Shown: positions 27,785 through 36,941 of the stretch, in pieces
How the letters are laid out: each line of letters starts with the position of its first letter
How positions within the stretch are numbered: the stretch's first letter is position 1
Assembly: GCA_963377175.1 (NCBI GenBank)
Contig: CAUJNA010001500.1
Location: 2,501-66,500 of the forward strand
DNA length: 64,000 bases
Reading direction: 5' to 3'
From: Effrenium voratum
Taxonomy: Eukaryota > Sar > Dinophyceae > Suessiales > Symbiodiniaceae
Made by a program: the position numbers and the translations under genes
The notes under the pieces: model-generated
Told to the model about the DNA's origin: nothing
The model's database searches: none
The model's input: only the letters and a program-made list of their open reading frames with translations

Positions 27785-27925
27785 GGATTGGTGGATTGGT
27801 GATTTTGGCGGTTTTGGTGGTTTTGGTGGTTTTGGTGGATTGGCGGTTTTGGTGGTTTTGGTGGTTTTGGTAGTGGTTTTGGTGGTTTTGGTGGTTTTGG
27901 TGGTTTTGGTGGTTTGGGGGGTGGC
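27785..27925 (+). repeat. (GGTTTT)n-like minisatellite
   Basis: Tandem TGGTTTTGG units with GGCGG and GGTAG variants. G-runs are spaced as in G-quadruplex-prone DNA. No coding value (poly-GF, LVVLV frames). Confidence 0.92.
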
Positions 27926-28474
27926 CTCCCAGCTATCCTCTACAGGATCCAAACCACCAAACAGAGGGTACCTGAGACATGCCAATGTGCAAATTCTAGA
28001 AATAAAATTTGGGAAAGGCATCTTGAGGGTAAAGCTCTTTGCCATAGCGTCGCCTGGGACACTTCTCTGGCCATGAATTCCCGAAAATCGCCGATGCACG
28101 TGCCAAGTTGCAACCCCGCCCTCTAGAAACAAGTGCAGGAGGCGAAAAGGGAACCCTTGGATCATCGGATCTCTCATTTTCGTTGGGAACCCAGAAACCC
28201 CTGAACAGCCGGTCAAGACTGGGGCGAGCAAAGTATGCATTTTGCATGGGTTGCTGGTGCAGGGCGTTCCTTTGACCAAAGCGATGGGGAACCGCATTTG
28301 GAGATCTACATTTCCACGCAGAATTCGAGCACTGCAAAATCGTCACCTTCATACGCTAAAATAAGGAACCTTCAAGCAAGCTATGTAAGGAACATCATGC
28401 AGCAAGCTAGACAGAGGAACCCTCAAGTCAGGGGTGAGCTGGCCCGGCCAAAGCTTGCTGTGACCCACGCCGGG

Positions 28475-28605
28475 CAGGGGATCATCTGCGCACACAAATC
28501 TGGATCATCTGTACACACAGGCTTTCCTCACTTATTGCGCCATGCACTCTGGATCATCTGCGCACACAAGGTTTCTGTCATCTGGCTCATCTGTACACAC
28601 ACACA
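28475..28605 (+). repeat. GGATCATCTGTACACAC tandem repeat
   Basis: Four to five copies of GGATCATCTG(C/T)(A/G)CACA separated by unique spacers. An inverted version, GTGTACAGACGATCC, is repeated at about 29785-29880. Confidence 0.8.
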
Positions 28606-28616
28606 CTTTTGGCAGG

Positions 28617-29660
28617 GTGGGGGGGGGGGGGGGGGGATTGGTAAGCACACCCGCTCAAGTGCGCCCGCTCAGCACTGTGGGGGGGGGGGGGGGGTGGTGG
28701 GGGGGTCCTCATCCTCGATCAGGCGATCTCGTGCATCTAGACCGCTCCAAAGTCTCGTTGAAAGCCTTCGAACTTCTGTTGTATTGGGCGCCTCCCCACC
28801 CACCCCCACCCCTTCGGGCTACTCTTCCGCATGCGTGGAAACAGCGCTGAGCGGGTGCACTTGAGCGGGTGTGCTTACCATTCCCCCCTCACCCCGGTTG
28901 AGAATGCCACATCAGACGGAGAGGATGATCCTTAAATCACCTCTGACATTGGGGAATGGTAAGCACATGCCTGCCACCTAATAAGCATACCCGCTCACGT
29001 GCAACAGATGGGGTGCGGTATTGGGGAAGGGTGGGGTGGGGGTGGGGGCTGGGGCGGGGCGGGGTGGGGCACACCCGCTCACGCGCGTCCGCCTAGCGCT
29101 GCATCCACGCTTACCACCTAATAAGCACACCCGCTCACGCGCGCCCGCCCAGCGCTGCACGCATGCCTGCCACCTGATAAGCACGCCCACTCACGTGCAA
29201 CACATGCCTGCCGCCTTAATGAGCGCCTGCTCAGGGTGGGCTGGGCTGGGGTCAGGCTTTGGGGAGGTTGGGGTGGGGTGGGGCACACCCGCTCACACAC
29301 GCCCGCCCAGCACTGCGCACATGCCTGCCACCTAGCAAGCGCACCCGCTCACGCGTAACAGATGGGGTGGGGTATTGGGGAGGGGGGGTGGGGTGGGGGT
29401 GGGGGTGGGGGTGGGGGTTGGGTCCGGGGTGGGGCACCTGCTCACGCGCGCTCGCGCAGCACTGCATTCACGCCTCCCACCTAAAAAGCGCACCCGCTCA
29501 CGTGCACCCGCCCAGCACTGCGTGCATGCCTGCTACCTAGCGCACACCCGCTCGCGCGCAACAGACGGGGTGGGGTCTTGGGGAGGGGTGGGCGGGGGTG
29601 GGGGGGTTGGGGTGGGGTGGGGCACAGCCGCTCACGCGCGCCCGCCCTGAGAGCGGCTGA
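28617..29660. repeat. VNTR: CACCCGCTCACGCGCGCCCGCCC and GGGGTGGGG units
   Basis: Two long G-runs (about 28618-28636 and 28679-28694) precede several copies of a 50-100 base module. The module contains CACCCGCTCACGCG, CCCGCCCAGCACTGC, ATGCCTGCCACCTA and AAGCGCACCC, and alternates with GGGGTGGGGGTGG blocks (29020-29070, 29230-29285, 29370-29435, 29570-29625). Frames across it are repeat-derived. Confidence 0.88.
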
Positions 29661-29784
29661 CGGAGGTAAACCGCACAGGAGACAACGGAACACAACATTT
29701 CCTATGTTCATACGACAGAAAGGCAAGGAAACATGCAGCTGTCAACGCCCCTGTCCCTTCTTGTGCATAGCAGTAAGCACTGCG

Positions 29785-29880
29785 TGTACAAACGATCCGG
29801 GGCAAAAAAGGCCCGCGTGCAGAGACGATCCGGTCCCGCGTGTACAGACGATCCGAATTCCGCGTGTACAGACGATGCAC
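29785..29880 (-). repeat. GTGTACAGACGATCC tandem repeat (inverted copy)
   Basis: Four copies of GCGTGTACAGACGATCC or close variants. They are the reverse complement of the repeat at 28475-28605, so the two arrays flank the G-rich VNTR in opposite orientation. Confidence 0.8.
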
Positions 29881-31700
29881 TGACCCCCACGCCTGGTGTG
29901 CGTGAAATAAAATAGGCCCGCCCCCCCCCACCCACCCCACCAAAAACAACACACTACTGACTTGCCGAGTTGACTGAACAAAGCCATGCCCTGCACGAAA
30001 GCCAAACCATGGCCTGTGCATGCCAAGTGGCCAGGGCGCCGTATCCGCATAGCGGATCCCCAGTGCCAACGCCTCATGGCTCCCGTGGCACAAGCGCACA
30101 CTTGGTCTCCAAGCGCGACGTCAATTCCGTCCCTAAAAGCAAACACCCGCCTGCCTCTGCGGAAACTCAACCATACTTTGAATCTTACGACCTGGCAACT
30201 AGAAAATCTCCGCAGAAATCATGCGAACTTGACGAATCGAAATAACCCTGGTTGCCCAGCAGGGCAGGAATCCTTTCTCACCGCACAGCCGTCTCAAATG
30301 CCTGTAATGAAGTTTATTCAAAATCATCAGCAAGGTGCTGATGTTTAACCCAACACCGCCCAATATGCCAAGAAATACCCAACCACTCCCACCTTTCCAA
30401 CCTACACTCCATGCCCTACGCCCAAACCCCCCACCCGCGCCTCCCGCACTGTGGCCTCCGCCTCGGTTTCCGACACCTCGCCCGCCCAGCCGCAGCCAAA
30501 CGGCCCAGTTCCCAGGATCAGCGCAGAGACCGGGACCTGGCGGTCGCAGTGAGGGCGGTGAAGGCTCTGAGGGTGGCAACAACCTGCTTGGGGGGATTTT
30601 CACCCAAGCCTCACGCAGGTTACGGAGGGATCAGCCTCCCCATTGGCCAAAGCCAAGGAGCAACTTCTGCAAAAAGAAGCTGGCCACGAGCCAAAGCGTG
30701 GCATATTGTGGTTCCGGGATGCGAGAACAAAGGCTTACCAGAAAAGAAATGTACAAAGTGCTGTAAGAAAGCTGGCATGTCGTAGGGCAATGCGCCTTGG
30801 CATTAAAAACGGCAACCCATGTGGATGCCGAATGCTCAGGATTGGATGGTTAAGAGCGTTCTTGATCACAAGTCAACATACGGGATGGTTCCTTACCTCC
30901 TTGCGATAAACATCCAGTCGAAACCCTCGTGCCATGCTGCAAAAGCTTGGGTAGGCCAGGCACAAGTTTCACCCCCCCCCTCCCCTGAAATACATTTCGG
31001 AAAATACAACTATACGAAAAGGGCACAAGCGGTAAAATAACACCACACGAGGCCACGGCAAAAAGTGCACCTCCAAAATGCACCTATTGCATACCCCAGG
31101 TGGGCTGCCTCCTGGGGAGGACTCATTACTTGGGTGGCGTGCCTCTCGGTTCTGGAGCTGCAGGCTCGCCTCGAAAAGGAAGGCAAGTCGCTTTTGTTGC
31201 GCCAAAGGAGCGACAAAAAACTGCGCTTTCTGCCCCACCCACGTAACCTAGTGTTGGCCCAGTGTTTTTTCTCCGCCAACCCGGCAGGGAAGAATAAGCC
31301 TGGGCAGGGAAGAAGCTAACAAGCCAGGCAGCCGGTAGAGACTTTCTGGCTTGCACGGACACCAAAAGCCAAAGCCCTATTGGTCGGTTCCATGGTTTCT
31401 TGGTCAGGCATGTTCCCGTCTGCCGCGCAAAACATCCTTAGGAAAGAATGGAAGCGCCAAAACAAACACTGCAATATGATTGAACGACTGCTGTGGCTGG
31501 CTCTGTTTGAAGAACTGGAAGCTTGCTTTGGCACCGTCCCACACATCCGCACTGTCATTTGCCAACAAACTGCTGGGCCCGAAATAACTGTGACAGTGGA
31601 GAAAGTGTGCGTCACCCAAAATGATCATCCAAGCATGCTTCCTGAATTGAAACATCCAAGAAAGAACGTGAGGGCCAGCAGCATTTGGCACGGATTCAGC
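29881..31700. other. Host intergenic DNA, nothing firm
   Basis: No gene recognised with confidence. Long frames on both strands overlap and lack family signatures. Confidence 0.35.
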
Positions 31701-31714
31701 GGTCGACACCTGGC

Positions 31715-32806
31715 CTACTCCCCCAAACGACACGCAAGCACCATGTCTGCTTCGTTGGGACGATCATGTCTGCTTCGTTGGGACGATTGTGTTGCAAATG
31801 TCCGCACATGTCCCCATGAATCGTGCGATGGCCGCTTCTTTTGGCCAGCCTGGGAAACGAGTCGAAACTCCCAGAGTTCTGCACAGGGCTCGTCTATCTC
31901 GCCCGCTTGCGGGCGTCCACTTCGCCGGCGCCTCCCTTGGCTGTTGAACTCCCTCGTGACGACGTCGGCGGCCAGCGCCGTCTTGGACGTGCTACGTGCC
32001 AAGGCCGCGCGGAAGGGATGCTCCTTCACGTAGCCTCTGCTCACCGCGTGGTTGGAGAACAGCAGCAGCGCCCGTCCACCGGGCGTCAGGACCTCAGAGC
32101 GAATGTTGAACAAGGATTGTAGCTATATTCCAGCTATAGATCCAAATCCAACAACTCGCAGCATAGGCTTGGACAGTGGCCAGTGCCTCTTTGAGGTAAC
32201 CCCTGCCTCCGGCAGGCCGTCGAAGAAGCGGCGGAACAGATCCTCCGGATAGAAGTTGCCGCCATCCAGCGCCGTCCTAGGCTCATTGTCCACTTTGGGT
32301 AGCGGCAGCCAGGGCGGATTGAAGACCACCAGGTCGAAGCTGCCCTTTAGCTCGCAGAAGAGGTCCGAGCAAACCACCTCCACGCCGAGGCCGTGACGCT
32401 TGAACTCCTCCGTTGCTCCGTAGACCGCGTTGGGGCTGATGTCGCTCGCCACCACCTCCTCCACGCAGGCGATCCTTTGCAAGATCAAAGTCACGACGCC
32501 ACAGCCCGTTCCCAAATCGAGGGCACGCTTGGGCTGGCTGCTGCGGTTCTGGAGCCACTCGATCAACAGGTCGAAATGCGCCAAGGGACGCGGCGAGGCA
32601 TAGACCCCGTAGAACGGCCTCACTGGTCCAGAAAGCACCGGAGACTTCAGGAACGGAAAGCGCACGCCGCCCTGGAAATACTGCCAGGCATTCACCAGTC
32701 CCATCAAGACACCAGAAGGCAAAGCGAAGGCCGAAGCCCGGCCTTCGCGCTTGGCATCCTCAATCAAGTCTCCGTACCTCGGCAATGCAGCCCCACTTTG
32801 ATGCAA
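31715..32806 (-). CDS. Host class-I SAM methyltransferase (HemK-like), two exons
   Basis: Exon A (32201-32806) carries the AdoMet-binding motif I LDLGTGCGVVTL, an acidic motif-II region VVASDISPNAV, and the catalytic-loop NPPW typical of N5-glutamine/small-domain methyltransferases that modify amide or amino nitrogens. It stops at a GT donor (complement at 32199-32200). A 78-nt intron (32123-32200) ends in AG. Exon B opens in phase 0 with LQSLFNIRSEVLTPGGRALL, the usual beta-strand after the catalytic loop, and SNHAVSRGYV follows. The 5' end may extend into further exons upstream. The 3' end is taken at the in-frame stop, but another intron is possible after about 31870. Confidence 0.65.
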
Positions 32807-33384
32807 CGCACGCAGATTTCATGCGAACGCGCAAAAGAGCAAGGGCCCTCCAGGTATCCCTTTGGTTTCCTCTCGACTGCCTCCAAACTGCAAGGAGAAA
32901 CGGATGCTCACAAAACAGGCGGTGGCTAGTGCTGCGATGTTCCAAAGCCCCTCAAAACAGCTGACAGCCATGCAGTCCACACAAAATGGCCAAAGCTTCC
33001 AGAACTCTCCGGGCTGGGGCGCAGTGACTGCAGGAACTCCGCCGGTGGAGCTCCCTGTAGCGCAATTTGGCCCTGGAGCCCCACTGGGCCCAGCAAGCGG
33101 TCCGAGAGCTGCTTCTTCTGGGCCCTGTGCTCTTCTGCCTCCTGTCCGGGACCAAAACGATCTCTCGGGTCCCCGGAAATGGGGTGGCGTCCTGTGGGAA
33201 GCGACATATTCCATTTGGAGAAAGAACTCAGGCGCCAGGTCAAACGAATGCAGGCCCTGTGCCGGATGACAGGCATTGAGCCCGGGGAAAGAGCAAAAAG
33301 AAGAAAAAACAAAACGGTAAAAAGAACGAAACAAATGAGCCATGGCCTTGCCATGTTCAAAGCAGTCCCCTGAATTGACACCCT

Positions 33385-33960
33385 GGGTCCATGGGCGTGT
33401 CTCTCCTGGGCGTTCGCCGCCTCTTCTCGCAGGGGCTTGAGGAGGCCCGCCCGGCACTGCTCCAGGTCCCGCCAGTGGCCGACCACCAACGCTCGGCCCC
33501 CCGCCCTCACCCACCGCGCGACCTCTTCAAAGTCGGAGCCCTCATCCACCACCATGACATCCTTGCGACCGTCGAGGCTTGGGTTGGGGGCGAACAAGAG
33601 CAGACGGCACGTGTTCAAGTCAGGGGAGGGTAGCACGCGCGTCCTCAGCAGGGGTCCCAGATTCTTTGGATTCTCTTACGGCATTGAACCAGCGTTCCAA
33701 GATCCTCTTGCTTCATCCCCCCCGCCCCGTGCACGTGAAATCTGCTTGTGAGGCCGATTTCGCCCAAGCCTCCGCCTCCAGATCATCCGCATGAACCACG
33801 CCGGGGCGCACCAGCCCTGGCACGAAGCTTGGGGCCGGGGGGGCCAAGCGCCGCGCTTCCGCCACCACGCCGCTTTTGTGGGGGCCACTTCTTGGCCTCG
33901 CCAGCCTCCTCTTCGCCGACTTGGCACGGTCGCCCTGCGCGCGCTCGCGCGAGCGCGACG
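33385..33960 (-). CDS. Putative upstream exons of a host minus-strand gene
   Basis: Two blocks look coding. One (about 33385-33640) reads LRTRVLPSPDLNTCRLLLFA, PNPSLDGRKDVMVVDEGSDF, EEVARWVRAGGRALVVGHWR and ends near a GTGTCA donor-like site. The other (about 33725-33930) reads KSGVVAEARRLAPPAPSFVP and HADDLEAEAWAKSASQADFT. The EEVARWVRAGGRALVV segment resembles the beta-alpha-beta of DUF4350-type or glutamine-amidotransferase-like folds, but I would not name a family. They may be 5' exons of the methyltransferase gene or a separate gene. Confidence 0.4.
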
Positions 33961-34528
33961 TACGGCTGGAGGCCCAGCAAAAGGCTCGGGACGCCACGAA
34001 CACTGCCAGCAGCCCTCGGAGCCATGGCCCGCGCAGCGAAACCCATGCCATGGGCAGGATGAAAACCTCTGGCTCCATGGTGCGTTGGGTTAAAATGCCC
34101 AGCTGCGACAAACTCCCTGAAAACCCCATGGAACACAACTTAAAGGTCTGGCTGCCATGCTGAGCGGGCCGGCGCTGATTAAAAAATAAAATAAAAAATG
34201 GATGGATCGGAAACCTTCCCTTCACTCACTGCCTTGTTGCAAGGGAAGCATGAAAAGGGTCCAGCAAGTTTTGAGGGGCCCCACGTCCACGATGCCAAGG
34301 CTTTCTGGAAATATATGGTTCACAACCCCCTTCTATTGGTTTTGGCATTTCCGCTGTGCTGCGAAGGTATGCTTGACAGTGCGCATGCCGAGGCTCAAAG
34401 CCCAGAACGGCTCAGTCTGACGCATGCAAGGCATGCCGCTCAGCAAGTGACAGCCATGTGTAGCAAGATGTTTGCCAGAAATGCTGCTGAGGTTCAGTGC
34501 TAACTTTGAGGGAAGTGGGCTACTTTGG
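33961..34528. other. Host DNA next to the left insertion border
   Basis: No gene recognised. Host sequence runs up to the GGTGTTGCACC copy at 34529. Confidence 0.5.
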
Positions 34529-34539
34529 GGTGTTGCACC
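34529..34539 (+). repeat. Left target-site duplication candidate
   Basis: GGTGTTGCACC abuts the left TIR and recurs directly at 55847-55857. Because the 11-mer is nearly palindromic and the TIR border is ambiguous by a few bases, the true duplication could be 5, 7, 9 or 11 bp. Confidence 0.75.
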
Positions 34540-34993
34540 TACCAAAGGCCAGGCCCCAGTTGGATAAAATCCCCTCAACCGACCAATTCACATAATATGT
34601 TTTCATCATTTCATAACAGAACCTCAACTCAAGATTTGATACATAAATTTTACAAATATTTTTCTAAATTTTCAAAAATATATTTTTCCAAAATCCCAAA
34701 TTCCCAAAATATGTTTTTCCAAAATCCCAAAATATAAAATCCCCTCAACCGACCAATTCACATAATATTTTTCATCATTTCATAACAGAACCTCAACTCA
34801 AGATTTGATACATAAATTTTGTAAATATTTTTCTAAATTCCCAAAACATATTTTCCCAAAATCCCAAATTCCCAAAATATATTTTTCCAAAATCCCAAAT
34901 TCCTAAAATATATTTTCCCAAAATCCCAAATCCCAAAATCCCCATAATTTCAAAACATAAATCTTACAATGTTTTTTTATTGTAAGGTTTATG
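34540..34993 (+). repeat. Left terminal inverted repeat
   Basis: The first roughly 290 bases match the reverse complement of 55846-55550 with one substitution and a short indel. The repeat holds two tandem copies of a module beginning AAATCCCCTCAACCGACC (34567 and 34738), each followed by TTCATCATTTCATAACAG and runs of TTTTCCAAAATCCCAAA. The inner part (about 34830-34993), including a hairpin, matches the inverse of 54803-54950. Confidence 0.88.
34956..34993. terminator. Hairpin CATAAATCTTACAAT family
   Basis: Inverted repeat with 15-base arms, CATAAATCTTACAAT and ATTGTAAGGTTTATG, with one mismatch and a T-rich loop. It lies just past the stop of the minus-strand gene at 35001. Three further members of the family are at 36213, 54803 and 55462. 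A role in 3'-end formation or genome replication is inferred. Confidence 0.65.
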
Positions 34994-35000
34994 GTGTAAT

Positions 35001-35528
35001 TTATAATTTAAGTTCAGGATAATAATTTAATTGACAAATCTCATTTATTTCATACATCATTTTAAAAATAATATTAATATCTCTCACTGTGTTTTTAACA
35101 TTAAACTTTTTATAAATTTCAATATAAAACTTGATATATTCTTTAATATCATCTCCTTTCTTTTGACTATGACACAACATCCTTAATATATCATAAATCA
35201 TTTCATATTTGTTCTTACTGATTTTAAGAAACTGTTTAACATAAACGTAAGGTGGTAATTTATACACAGTTAAAAATATCAAAATGTCATCTTCAACATT
35301 TCTATTATGTCTTCCTTTTAATCTCAACAAACATTTGATTATAGCTTGGTTATCTCTCCAGGTTTTACAATTTTCACATAAATCTTCTTCATCCATTGAA
35401 TAATCAATAATATTATTTATTATTCCATTAGGTAAATTTAATTTATACAATTCCATATTTTCCTTTTTAAAGTGGCAACAGTCGTAGCATTTCTTATTAA
35501 TATACTTATTGATTTCAATACCGTTCAT
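35001..35528 (-). CDS. Zinc-finger protein, PLV paralogue family A (copy 1)
   Basis: This 175-residue protein is of unknown function. The N-terminus has CYDC, then LPNGIINNIIDYS, then CENC: two CxxC pairs around an LP...I.N.I..Y core, suggesting one zinc site closing a short helical module. The rest is helical and Lys/Ile/Asn-rich, without a signal peptide or membrane segment. The same N-terminal layout is found in the next two genes, so the three are paralogues. The start follows a promoter-like leader shared with the gene at 36892. The LP..I..Y core resembles the opening of F-box-like modules used by large DNA viruses, but that is speculation. Confidence 0.7.
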   Translation of the reverse strand: MNGIEINKYINKKCYDCCHFKKENMELYKLNLPNGIINNIIDYSMDEEDLCENCKTWRDNQAIIKCLLRLKGRHNRNVEDDILIFLTVYKLPPYVYVKQFLKISKNKYEMIYDILRMLCHSQKKGDDIKEYIKFYIEIYKKFNVKNTVRDINIIFKMMYEINEICQLNYYPELKL

Positions 35529-35529
35529 T

Positions 35530-35575
35530 TCTTCACTATTAATATAAGGTGTTTTTTCTTTAGGACTATTTCGCC
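35530..35575 (-). promoter_or_regulatory. Conserved AT-rich promoter-like leader
   Basis: Read on the minus strand: TAAAGAAAAAAC, one variable base, CCTTATATTA, one variable base, TAGTGAA, ending 2 bases before the ATG. The same string precedes the gene at 36892. The TTATATTA core is the likely TATA-type element. Confidence 0.6.
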
Positions 35576-35580
35576 TAAAA

Positions 35581-36165
35581 CTAAATTATTAATTTAATTC
35601 TTTCTATTATTTTGTCACATGTTGTTTCATTATAAAAATTATTTTTTATTTGTTTTCTAAACATTCCCATTATTCCAATCGCACGTTTTATTGTATATCT
35701 AAGTTCGTGAGTTTTATACTCATCATTTAAAAACTCATTTAAAAAATCAAACAATACAACGTATTTTAAACGTTTAATATTAAAAGACATATTGTATAAT
35801 TGTTTTACAATACTATAATACTTAAAAATAAAATCATTATTATATCCTTCGTCGTTACATTCTAATAAATTATCAAATCCTTCTATAGTTAAGAAATTAT
35901 TCATTTCAATAAATACAAATATTTCTAAATCATCATCAATAGTTTCATTATTTATAATATCAATATCCTTGTTATTCATATCATCAATTGCTTTTATAAT
36001 TCTATTGCAATTATTGCATATTATATATTGACAAATATTATTACAAACACCATTTGCAAAACCCCGTTCAATTGGTAATTTGAGCATTTCACAGTCATCG
36101 CATTTATAACTCATAAATTTGTCTTTCAATATATTTTTAGCATTGATACCGACTGTATCACTCAT
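35581..36165 (-). CDS. Zinc-finger protein, PLV paralogue family A (copy 2)
   Basis: This 194-residue protein has the same N-terminal plan as its neighbours: CDDC, then LPIERGFANGVCNNICQYI, then CNNC. The C-terminal two thirds is helical and acidic to mid-protein, then basic. No enzyme motif is visible. It is convergent in composition but not close in sequence to copies 1 and 3, so the duplication is old. Its start is preceded on the minus strand by TTAATATATTATAGTAAAATG, a TATA-like box. Probably a regulatory or host-interaction protein; function unknown. Confidence 0.7.
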   Translation of the reverse strand: MSDTVGINAKNILKDKFMSYKCDDCEMLKLPIERGFANGVCNNICQYIICNNCNRIIKAIDDMNNKDIDIINNETIDDDLEIFVFIEMNNFLTIEGFDNLLECNDEGYNNDFIFKYYSIVKQLYNMSFNIKRLKYVVLFDFLNEFLNDEYKTHELRYTIKRAIGIMGMFRKQIKNNFYNETTCDKIIERIKLII

Positions 36166-36212
36166 TTTACTATAATATATTAAGTTATTATTTCTTCAAG
36201 TCATTTTGAAAT

Positions 36213-36249
36213 CATAAATCTTACAATGTTTTTTATTGTAAGGTTTATG
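36213..36249. terminator. Hairpin CATAAATCTTACAAT family
   Basis: Same arms as the hairpin at 34956. It overlaps the stop codon of the minus-strand gene ending at 36245, placing it exactly at a gene 3' end. Confidence 0.65.
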
Positions 36250-36892
36250 GATTAAAATAATGGTCAGGCAATATGTCTTCAAATATGTAATCTACATATT
36301 TATCTATATCACCAATGTATATATATTTGATATTGTTTTTTCCTATTATTGAATAAATATATTCCCAAAAGAATAAATACAACAATAGACATACTTTATA
36401 TTTAGTGTTGTAGTAATACCATATACTATATTTAGTTGCTCTAAATTCGTTCAAGACTTCGTTTATTTTATCTTTGTCTAATAAATGCCAGTCAATCCAT
36501 TCAAACAAATAACGGTATTTTTTGACAAATGCTTTGTATGGTTTAATTGCGTTTATTCCTCCAAACCTCCTAATTAAATCTATATTACTAAAGAATTCAT
36601 CAATTTCATTTTCATATGACTTTCTGGAAATCTTCTGGTAAAAGTGTATAGGAAATCTTGCTTGGTGTCGCATAAAGAATTTTAACTGTAATTGAAACTT
36701 TGTATATCCCTTGTCCTTATGTTCTTCAAGAAAAAACTTTTCAAGGTCTCTTGTTATACAGCATTGATTGCAGTATACATTATATTCACTTATTTTATTA
36801 CATAGATTAGCAGGTAATAACTTATACAATGTTATATTAACATCATTCCTTTTAGTTGTACAACATTCGCAATTTGAATAATTAAATAACAT
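36245..36892 (-). CDS. Zinc-finger protein, PLV paralogue family A (copy 3)
   Basis: This 215-residue protein has an N-terminal CECC, then LLPANLCNKISEYNVY, then CNQC: again paired cysteines around an LP..LCNKI.EY core. A long helical, aromatic-rich body (many Tyr, Trp and Phe) follows. No catalytic motif seen. It shares its promoter leader with copy 1. Together with copies 1 and 2 it forms a left-end cluster next to the TIR, a position where accessory, host-directed genes are common in this virus group (inference). Confidence 0.7.
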   Translation of the reverse strand: MLFNYSNCECCTTKRNDVNITLYKLLPANLCNKISEYNVYCNQCCITRDLEKFFLEEHKDKGYTKFQLQLKFFMRHQARFPIHFYQKISRKSYENEIDEFFSNIDLIRRFGGINAIKPYKAFVKKYRYLFEWIDWHLLDKDKINEVLNEFRATKYSIWYYYNTKYKVCLLLYLFFWEYIYSIIGKNNIKYIYIGDIDKYVDYIFEDILPDHYFNP

Positions 36893-36935
36893 TTCACTAA
36901 TAATATAAGGCGTTTTTTCTTTAACTGTATTTCGT
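36893..36935 (-). promoter_or_regulatory. Conserved AT-rich promoter-like leader
   Basis: Shares TAAAGAAAAAAC, CCTTATATTA and TAGTGAA with the leader at 35530-35575, at the same distance from the start codon. Confidence 0.6.
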
Positions 36936-36941
36936 TTAATA

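Noticed and set aside
28978..29660. CRISPR-like array
   Set aside because: Repeats are variable, GC-rich, partly overlapping and lack regular unique spacers or cas genes, in a eukaryotic setting.
36213..36249. tRNA or structured RNA gene
   Set aside because: A simple hairpin only; no cloverleaf, and its copies track gene ends rather than standing alone.
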